Source: Agrobacterium vaccinii (GTDB lineage: Bacteria; Pseudomonadota; Alphaproteobacteria; Rhizobiales; Rhizobiaceae). Taken from it: a stretch of 64,000 nucleotides of DNA. The notes beneath the pieces were generated by a model. It saw only the letters and a list, made by a program, of their open reading frames with translations, made no database searches and had not been told where the DNA came from. Below are positions 55,195 to 64,000 of this stretch, in pieces (positions within the stretch are counted from its first letter, which is position 1; every line of letters begins with the position of its first letter). A program made the position numbers and the translations under genes. Location: the NCBI RefSeq assembly GCF_021310995.1, contig NZ_CP054152.1, forward strand, positions 1 through 64,000, read 5' to 3'.

Positions 55195-56187
55195 TCAGGC
55201 TCGAAAGCGGTCGTAGGCCGTCAGGCGTCTAATGGGTGGGTCTGCATCGGCGTAACGGTAGATTTCATACTTTAGATACCGCAGCTCCTCATCAACGGCC
55301 TCCTCGCCGATCTCGATCCACCAGGCTTTAGGGCGACCATCACTTCCGTCAGACCAGCGATAGCCTCGAGCTTTTAGGTACTCCTTCATATCAAACGGAC
55401 TGTTTTCGGCGAATATACGAACACACGATTTCTGGCTCGCTTCATAGAGTTCGGCAAAGGCCGTCGACGAATGCCCATCGACATGCCGAGCTAGAATTTC
55501 CAGAAGCGCAAAACAATCGTCGATAGCGCGGTGACCGTCATGGAAATAGCCTGCTTGCGCGATTAGGTAGCCTAGTTTGGTGCCTTCAAATCCGCGCGAT
55601 GCCCAATTAACCTCGGAGTTTGAGCATGCCCAGGCTTTCTCTGAGAACAGGTGAGAAAGTGCCTCGCAAAACGGTCTATCAAATCCGGCGTTGTGGGCGA
55701 TCAACACATCAGCCGGTTCGATCATCGCACGCAATGTATCCATGTCGATGGATTGTCCGGCGACCATCTCATCGGTGATACCAGTTAGTTTAATGATTTC
55801 CTCAGGAATCGGCATAGAGGGTTGCCGAAGTCCGCCATAGACCCCAGTGACATCACCGATGCAACCTGAGGAATCGAAGGTGAAGGCTATTACGCCAATC
55901 TCGATAATTTCATTCTTGTGAGCATTTAGTCCCGTGGTCTCAGTATCGAGAATGATGCCCTTAAGCAGGAATTCAGGCCGCGGGCTCGACACCACGGCGC
56001 GGTGCGTCAGTTTCTCGAGGATGCGATAGCGGCCTGTTTCCGAAAGGTGGCGAACCATATCGGCTTCGTCGAGTTGAGCGACAGATGGCTTGGCCTTGGA
56101 CGTCTTGAGGGTTGGTGACATCGTCACTGGGTCGCGAGACACCTGTTCGGAAAACATGTCAAACTGCTCTGCCATCGTCACTGTCAT
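55195..56187 (-). CDS. DnaQ-like 3'-5' exonuclease with C-terminal extension
   Basis: About 330 residues; the start is uncertain (ATGs at 56190, 56187 and 56175, with a longer frame to 56334 or 56412). Exonuclease motifs GIILDTETTGLN, LIAHNAGFDRPF and HRAIDDCFALL are clear. A further 110-residue C-terminal part (FDMKEYLKARGYRWSDGSDGRPKAWWIEI) is a second domain found in some DnaQ-like proteins of rhizobia. It is probably a repair exonuclease. Confidence 0.85.
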   Translation of the reverse strand: MTVTMAEQFDMFSEQVSRDPVTMSPTLKTSKAKPSVAQLDEADMVRHLSETGRYRILEKLTHRAVVSSPRPEFLLKGIILDTETTGLNAHKNEIIEIGVIAFTFDSSGCIGDVTGVYGGLRQPSMPIPEEIIKLTGITDEMVAGQSIDMDTLRAMIEPADVLIAHNAGFDRPFCEALSHLFSEKAWACSNSEVNWASRGFEGTKLGYLIAQAGYFHDGHRAIDDCFALLEILARHVDGHSSTAFAELYEASQKSCVRIFAENSPFDMKEYLKARGYRWSDGSDGRPKAWWIEIGEEAVDEELRYLKYEIYRYADADPPIRRLTAYDRFRA

Positions 56188-56354
56188 CATCCTGCCGCAG
56201 CTTGGCACCTTGAAACATGAGCGGAGCGGCAAATCAACCATGTTTGCGCACGACGGCACCCACTCAGCCTTGGGAAGTGCCTTATCGCCGTCGTTCCAGT
56301 CGTAATCGCTCAATTTCGAGTGAGTGTTCCCCATAGGTGTAAGACCTAACCAGA

Positions 56355-56368
56355 CGTAAGATCTTACG
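56355..56368. promoter_or_regulatory. 14-base palindrome upstream of exonuclease gene
   Basis: CGTAAGATCTTACG is a perfect palindrome in the likely promoter region of the exonuclease. A related TAAGAC word lies about 20 bases away at about 56340. It may be an operator; the regulator is unknown. Confidence 0.4.
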
Positions 56369-56469
56369 CCGGACTTAAACATTCCGGGATAGGGAACCGT
56401 CGTGATCAACAACGACGCACCAAACGGTCAGAGCCTCTGGGGTTCGCGCTGCCCCACTGCGCAAATCAA

Positions 56470-56949
56470 TCAATCTTGGTCTGACGGGTTCAGCGGCAAA
56501 TGGACCGGGTTTTCTGAAGCCTTGAAGTTCGTCATCAGCCGCAATGTCGCGAAGGTGGCAACCGACAGCACTATCGCCGTGTCATACGATCCCAACCCAA
56601 CAGCAGCGCCTATAGCACCTGTGGCCCATATGCTTGCAGCCGTAGCCGTACCGCGTGTTCCCATTTTTCCGACAAGGATTGCTCCGCCGCCGATAAAGCC
56701 TACACCATTGATCAAGCCCTCAAGCACACGGGCAGTGGCCTCGGCATTGCCCGCGGTGATTGTTTCTGCAGCTTGTATGAACCCGCACGATGCGATCGCG
56801 ACCAACGGAAACGTTCGCAGGCCTGCACTACGCTCATTTTGTTCACGGTCCCATCCAATGGGTAGCGCAAGAAGATATGCCACAAGGAGCGCGACAAGAT
56901 GTGGTAAGATGTTGAGTTCAATGCCAATCGACACGAGCCATTCGTTCAA
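56470..56949 (-). CDS. MgtC/SapB-family membrane protein
   Basis: 159 residues from a TTG at 56949 that follows GGGGAGG by seven bases; an upstream ATG at 56982 lacks that site. Four hydrophobic helices hold the family motifs LALPIGWDREQNERSAGLRTFPLVAIASCGF and INGVGFIGGGAILV. MgtC-like proteins affect growth at low Mg2+ and survival in hosts. It stands alone. Confidence 0.9.
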   Translation of the reverse strand: MNEWLVSIGIELNILPHLVALLVAYLLALPIGWDREQNERSAGLRTFPLVAIASCGFIQAAETITAGNAEATARVLEGLINGVGFIGGGAILVGKMGTRGTATAASIWATGAIGAAVGLGSYDTAIVLSVATFATLRLMTNFKASENPVHLPLNPSDQD

Positions 56950-56982
56950 ATGATATCCTCCCCACCTCACGTTGCCTAGCAT

Positions 56983-57370
56983 TTTAGATTTTGAGCATGT
57001 TCAACTCAACCCTCGGCAACAGGTTCCAAAATGCCGAAGCACGAGATTAGATAGCCCAAATGGGAATTGAACAATTCTGCACTTGGTCCTATCCATGGCC
57101 ACTGTAGAATGGGATATTCACCCGGCCTAGCGATCCCTGGTCAACATCATCCGCCAGAAGAACGGCCTGAACACATTGTTCGATGAGCATAGCCCAACGA
57201 CGCACCCCTTAACATCTGTACGTCTGTCATGGCGTGCACCCGAAAAAGAAATCTGCAGCAGCGATTTTCGGGACCTGCTCAAGGCGTGCCACAAGATTCT
57301 CAATGTACGCCAGATTCGCTTTGCCGTCATACCCCTCGTGTGGGAAGGCGGTACAGGGCCGCATCTAGAG
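56983..57370. other. Stretch with no recognised gene
   Basis: Open frames exist here on both strands, but none has a good start, a domain or normal composition. I see no tRNA, repeat or insertion sequence. The last part overlaps the promoter-distal end of the small gene at 57371-57637. Confidence 0.4.
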
Positions 57371-57637
57371 TCACATAGACGCGGAGCACGACTCAAAGGA
57401 ACCCTCGAACAACGGCTGCATGGTGACTACGAGTGTACGTTTAGACGAAGCTGCAAGGCTCGTCGTTTGGCGCCTTCCAACAAGTCCTCTGCCATCTCGT
57501 GCCTTCAAAGCCCTGGCCGCCGAATACATCAAATCCCTAAAATCGGTCAGCGCAATGCCATCGGCGCGCATGACTGCAAGGATCAGCGGATCGCCGAAAA
57601 TTTCAGTAAGGGTCATTTCGTCCGTCGTGTGGTTCAT
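57371..57637 (-). CDS. Small conserved protein (88 aa)
   Basis: The ATG at 57637 follows AAGGAG closely. It starts MNHTTDEMTLTEIFGDPLIL and continues AVMRADGIALTDFRDLMYSAARAL, which resembles short rhizobial proteins of about 50-60 residues. The last 30 residues (from LVGRRQTTS) look less constrained and may be an extension past a lost stop. The gene is divergent from a TetR regulator, which probably controls it. Confidence 0.65.
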   Translation of the reverse strand: MNHTTDEMTLTEIFGDPLILAVMRADGIALTDFRDLMYSAARALKARDGRGLVGRRQTTSLAASSKRTLVVTMQPLFEGSFESCSASM

Positions 57638-57704
57638 CGCGGTCTCCTTTCGACAGCGCCCTAAGCTCTCAAGTCGGCCTATTACTTGACAGGCTCACAC
57701 TTGG

Positions 57705-57751
57705 GGTGTTACCGGTAAGTAACATTTGCATAATTACCGACCGGTAACACC
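57705..57751. promoter_or_regulatory. Two palindromic operators for TetR regulator
   Basis: GGTGTTACCGGT and ACCGGTAACACC form a perfect 12-base inverted repeat with a 23-base spacer. Inside each arm is a smaller palindrome: TTACCGGTAA (57709-57718) and TTACCG-ac-CGGTAA (57734-57747). They lie between the small gene and the tetR-type gene, 40 bases before the latter, a typical autoregulatory site. A -35-like TTGACA is at 57686. Confidence 0.65.
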
Positions 57752-57787
57752 TATGTCAACGCCGCCTCAGGATAAAAATTGAAACTC

Positions 57788-58441
57788 ATGAAGCCCGAAA
57801 AATCTGAACACTCCTCCGAGCAGAAAATCGCGCCGCGTGACCGGATCGTATCAACGGCCTGTCAACTGTTTCGTGAACATGGGATCCGTGGCATAGGGGT
57901 TGATGCAATCGCTGAAGCCGCCTCGACCAACAAGATGACGTTATATCGACATTTCGGCTCTAAGGACGATCTTGTATGCGAAGCGCTGAAACATAGCTCT
58001 CGAAGGCTTGAGAAAGTCTGGGAAGATCTTGAAACAGAGAACCCGGGCGATCCGAGGGCTCAGCTTAGGGCCTGGGTGAAAATGCGCGCGCAATGTCTTT
58101 CAAGCGAGCCTTATGGATGTGATCTTGCCAATGCTGCGGTGGAGTTGAAGGAGCAAGGACATCCGGCGCATGCCATAATTGAAACATTGAAAGCGGAACA
58201 GCATTCCCGGCTCTCCGATCTCTGTCGTTCGACAGGTGTCAGCGATCCAGACCTTTTGGCTGATACGCTATCGATGCTGTTGGAGGGAGCGCGCGTCAGC
58301 AAACTTGCCGCCGGCAAAGAAGGTCCGTCGATGCGGTTTACGCGTGCTTGTGAAGCGGCGATGGTCTCGTTTGGTCTACGTGCGCCGGTTGCCCCCGAAA
58401 TCCTGTGGAACACGGAGGAAGTGATACCTAGAGGACGATAG
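57788..58441 (+). CDS. TetR/AcrR-family transcriptional regulator
   Basis: 217 residues from the ATG at 57788; a TTG nine bases earlier is possible. The N-terminal helix-turn-helix (RDRIVSTACQLFREHGIRGIGVDAIAEAASTNKMTLYRHFGSKDDL) is typical. The ligand domain contains several cysteines. Two palindromes 40 bases upstream probably bind it, giving autoregulation and control of the divergent small gene. Confidence 0.93.
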   Translation: MKPEKSEHSSEQKIAPRDRIVSTACQLFREHGIRGIGVDAIAEAASTNKMTLYRHFGSKDDLVCEALKHSSRRLEKVWEDLETENPGDPRAQLRAWVKMRAQCLSSEPYGCDLANAAVELKEQGHPAHAIIETLKAEQHSRLSDLCRSTGVSDPDLLADTLSMLLEGARVSKLAAGKEGPSMRFTRACEAAMVSFGLRAPVAPEILWNTEEVIPRGR

Positions 58442-58774
58442 TAAAATATTTATCGACCAACCCAAATAGCTGTCAACTACGACCTCGCTCCTGCTTTATG
58501 CTTTATTATCGGACTTTCGCGTTGAAGGCTTTAAATGGAATCCAACATCTATTCATCGAGATAATGATTTAGGTGGAGTTTGTTAGCCAGGCAGCAATTT
58601 TCTCGTCAACGAAAGTAAGTGCGGGGTTTGCCGACGTTTTTCGCGATTATGATTGGTTTCGCGAGAATCTAATGTTCGACGAGCGGAGCGACCATTTTTG
58701 CCAATCTCTCCACAGCCAGAGTATGCCGCAGCAGACGCGGAAAGTGATGATCTGAAGACGAAGGCTTGCCACAC
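58442..58774. other. Stretch with no recognised gene
   Basis: The first half is AT-rich. A minus-strand frame (58583-58774) ends in a basic segment HNREKRRQTPHLLSLTRKLLPG that I cannot assign. It has no good ribosome-binding site, so I do not call it. Confidence 0.35.
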
Positions 58775-59350
58775 CTATGTCAGGTCGTGCAGGTCCTTGC
58801 CGCGCGGCGGTCCGATATAAAATTCGGAAAACTTGACCTCAAGCCCCTCGCGCTCCGGCGTGCAGCACATGGGACCAACTTGGTAAGATCGGGCGACCGG
58901 AAACGGACAAAGGCGTAGAAGTGGCCAACGTATGCCGTCAGCGGAAAACTGTAGTCGAAGCACGCCACCAGCAACCGTGACCCGCAGATAGAAATCCGAG
59001 GGATCGCCGTCGTACGGGGAGGTCGACCAGTCGGAATGATCGACCGTCACCACACTGCCGATGCAGGCCGCCCCATCCGACAGCTCGATGCCGGACTTTA
59101 TCCAACGGGTCTCGTCGATCCGGACCATGATCCCTGCTTGGTCATAGAGAGCTTCGTAACGAGCTTGAACCCGCACCGATGCGGTAAAATCGCCCTTCCA
59201 TTCCGCGCCGAAGAAATGTCCGCTGTCTCGGATGAAACCATAATGGGTCTTGCGCCAGAAATCAGTACCTTTGTCGGTGCTCACGTTCAGCATATTGTCG
59301 CGGAGCGACCAGTTCAGGGGCTCATTGTACCAGAGGCAGGTGTCAAACAT
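58775..59350 (-). CDS. DUF1349 protein
   Basis: 191 residues forming one concanavalin-like beta sandwich: WYNEPLNWSLRDNMLNVSTDKGTDFWRKTHYGFIRDSGHFF, then YDQAGIMVRIDETRWIKSGIE, then the end LEVKFSEFYIGPP. DUF1349 proteins (regulation of enolase YgjP-like in annotation) have no proven activity in most bacteria. It is a lone gene. Confidence 0.9.
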   Translation of the reverse strand: MFDTCLWYNEPLNWSLRDNMLNVSTDKGTDFWRKTHYGFIRDSGHFFGAEWKGDFTASVRVQARYEALYDQAGIMVRIDETRWIKSGIELSDGAACIGSVVTVDHSDWSTSPYDGDPSDFYLRVTVAGGVLRLQFSADGIRWPLLRLCPFPVARSYQVGPMCCTPEREGLEVKFSEFYIGPPRGKDLHDLT

Positions 59351-59509
59351 GGATTTTCCTTAATCAGTACAGCGTACGTTCATTGGCGACACGTGCATGG
59401 GTGACAATACCCCGTTTTAAGCGGTTTTCTGCCTTGAGTGGATTTGGACCATCACCACCTCCCTTTGAAACGAGACTTGATCACGGCTTTATTCGGATAC
59501 TAGAAGAGC

Positions 59510-62664
<3,155 letters not shown>

Positions 62665-63056
62665 AATCGTTCCAATCCGTGTTTGACGTTCGCGACGTCT
62701 TCATCCGTGCCTAGAAGCTCGAACCTGTAGAGGTACGGCACCTGACATTTCTGGGAGATGACATCGCCGGCGATCCCGTAGGTCGCCCCGAAATTGCTGT
62801 TGCCCGCGGCAATCACGCCACGAATGTTTTTCCGGTTGTCCGCATCGTTGAGGAAGCGGATTACCTGTTTTGGAACGGCCCCTTTTCCACCTTCGCCGCT
62901 GTAGGTGGGAAGGATCAGAACGTAGGGCGCTTCGACCTGAATGCTCTCGGAAAGACTGAGGGGAATGCGCCGCGCACTTATCCCCAGTCGTCCGACAAAA
63001 CGATGGGTGTTTTCCGACCGGCTGGAGAAATAGACGATCTGACCCATTGCTCTGGC

Positions 63057-63281
63057 TCAGGCCGCAAGCGTGCTGATCATATCCGGGCGAAAGCCCGCCC
63101 AATGGGTCTCGCCAGCGACGACGACGGGAACCTGTCGGTACCCAAGCCCTTGAACCAGGTCGTAGGCGCTGGTGTCTTCGGAGACATCAACGATGGTGTA
63201 GTCGATGCCCTGTCGGTCAAGAGCGCGGGTAGTTGCTGTGCACTGTACGCAGGCAGGCTTGCTGTAGACGGTAACGGTCAT
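63057..63281 (-). CDS. nrdH: NrdH glutaredoxin-like redoxin
   Basis: 74 residues from the ATG at 63281. The redox motif CVQC is in VTVYSKPACVQCTATTRAL, and the end WAGFRPDMIS is typical. NrdH reduces NrdE. It is the first gene of nrdHIEF and lies 260 bases downstream of the cobalamin riboswitch. Confidence 0.94.
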   Translation of the reverse strand: MTVTVYSKPACVQCTATTRALDRQGIDYTIVDVSEDTSAYDLVQGLGYRQVPVVVAGETHWAGFRPDMISTLAA

Positions 63282-63539
63282 GATGATCCTCGTGAAATTT
63301 GTATAGGCGTGCGATATCAATAAGGCGTTGGAAACGCCCATGCGGAAGTTCAGGGATGGATGGCAGCCGAAAGCGACTACGGGCGTTACGGCCCGCTATT
63401 CACGCGGATACTGACTAGAATGATGCGACATTGACTTCACCCCGAAGTGGTTGATGCGGAGCTCAGGGGAAGCGGCACGCGCAGGATCATCCCGCACATG
63501 ACTCGCGACCTTCGGACACCCCGCCCGTGGACGTATTCG

Positions 63540-63725
63540 TTTGAGGCAGGTCTCCTGGCTCACGGGTCGTCACATCCATCTCGCCTTCCCGAAACCTTCC
63601 GGCGCCAGTGGCTATTGAGAGGATGCTCGCCGCTTACAGTTGCGGGGGCAGCTCCGGCATTGCTCCGTCCAGAAAGGACATCACGCACCGTATTCCCGTC
63701 TTAGCTCCCGACGCGAATCGGAAGA
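63540..63725 (-). promoter_or_regulatory. Cobalamin (B12) riboswitch upstream of nrdHIEF
   Basis: Read on the minus strand, the leader has the conserved B12 riboswitch parts in order: a GGGAA-TACGGTG-type start, a GCCACTG B12 box (complement at 63606-63612), the segment GCAACTGTAAGCGG, and the end GAGCCAGGAGACCTGCCT. This matches cobalamin riboswitches closely. High B12 would lower expression of the B12-independent enzyme NrdHIEF. The ends are approximate. Confidence 0.9.
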
Positions 63726-63732
63726 ACCTCGA

Positions 63733-63769
63733 ACACTAGATATAGTATATGAGGAGATAGTCGCGTCAA
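63733..63769 (-). promoter_or_regulatory. NrdR-type box and promoter of nrdHIEF
   Basis: ACACTAGATATAGTAT (63733-63748) matches the NrdR box at 14 of 16 positions. On the minus strand, TTGACG (complement at 63764-63769) could be the -35, with a -10 (ACTATA) overlapping the box. NrdR would thus block RNA polymerase. The riboswitch starts just downstream. Confidence 0.7.
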
Positions 63770-63907
63770 CTCTTAGGAGGGTGGCGGTTAGAAAATTACG
63801 TCCTCATCCACACCAGCCTGTGGATAACAGTCTCATCAGACAGCTTGAAAGTTCAGCTTTTAATGGCCGCATACAAGCCGTATATCAAGCCTCGATTTTG
63901 CGTTTCG

Positions 63908-64000
63908 TCAACGTTCGGAGCGCAACGGCTTGTCGAAATCGACGCTCGTCTCGGTTCCACGGTTGGACGGATAGGAGAATTGGCCGAATGCGCCATAGCC
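63908..64000 (-). CDS. C-terminal end of a gene running out of the window
   Basis: The last 30 codons of a minus-strand gene, ending in TGA at 63908-63910. The end reads GYGAFGQFSYPSNRGTETSV, then DFDKPLRSER, rich in aromatic residues and Gly. It cannot be assigned from so little sequence. Confidence 0.4.
   Translation of the reverse strand, partial: GYGAFGQFSYPSNRGTETSVDFDKPLRSER

Noticed and set aside
57176..57664. Possible 162-residue protein on the + strand
   Set aside because: Overlaps the better supported small gene at 57371-57637 on the other strand and lacks a domain.
58583..58774. Possible 63-residue basic protein on the minus strand
   Set aside because: The end looks vaguely familiar, but no start signal or family can be supported.

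Overview
The window looks like part of a repABC-type secondary replicon (large plasmid or chromid) of a Rhizobiaceae bacterium, most likely of the Agrobacterium/Rhizobium group. It opens with a complete repA-repB-repC cassette. Two identical parS-type palindromes, a counter-transcribed RNA between repB and repC, and an inverted repeat inside repC complete the cassette. Gene density is high. The content mixes housekeeping-like operons (nrdHIEF, imuA-imuB-dnaE2) with mobile-element debris and many small regulator/oxidoreductase pairs, as is usual for accessory replicons of this family.

Layout. 1-4.4 kb: replication, partition and a toxin-antitoxin pair whose toxin start codon is out of frame. 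4.6-10.2 kb: small secreted and membrane proteins, an HxlR/MFS pair and a WGR protein. 10.7-17.9 kb: an accessory island. It holds a DUF3102-like protein and a minus-strand cluster with a putative PD-(D/E)XK nuclease-like protein, a small protein, an AAA+ ATPase and a separate M41 (FtsH-type) peptidase. The last three are translationally coupled, and together the ATPase and peptidase look like an FtsH split in two inside its AAA+ module. 17.9-20.4 kb: an insertion sequence, an IS30 transposase remnant, and a second, eroded M41-like gene. 20.5-27.3 kb: oxidoreductases (one quinone oxidoreductase-like, two SDRs) with AraC, HxlR and MarR regulators, plus GFA, VOC, DUF2256 and racemase genes.

27.4-34.7 kb: the imuA-imuB-dnaE2 mutasome operon read leftwards behind a LexA-type box, then a DnaQ-like exonuclease and two small genes. 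34.8-50.9 kb: a DUF2000 gene with an in-frame amber codon beside an AraC regulator, PRC-barrel, aldo/keto reductase with a LysR regulator, CorA, two SDRs, two esterases, an xthA operon, and a sugar dehydrogenase fused to a PEBP domain. 51.0-56.3 kb: a second SOS-type locus (UvrD-like helicase, SRAP peptidase, dinB) behind its own LexA-type box, then a second DnaQ-like exonuclease. 56.4-64.0 kb: MgtC, a TetR regulator with two palindromic operators, DUF1349, and nrdHIEF. Ahead of nrdHIEF lie a cobalamin riboswitch and an NrdR-type box.

How the genes fit together. repABC and the parS sites maintain the replicon. The two LexA-type boxes suggest that one damage signal drives both error-prone synthesis (ImuB/DnaE2, DinB) and repair functions (helicase, SRAP). 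nrdHIEF would supply dNTPs when B12-dependent reductase activity is short. The split-FtsH cluster is the least explained part of the window. All family names come from motif recognition by eye; no database search was run.
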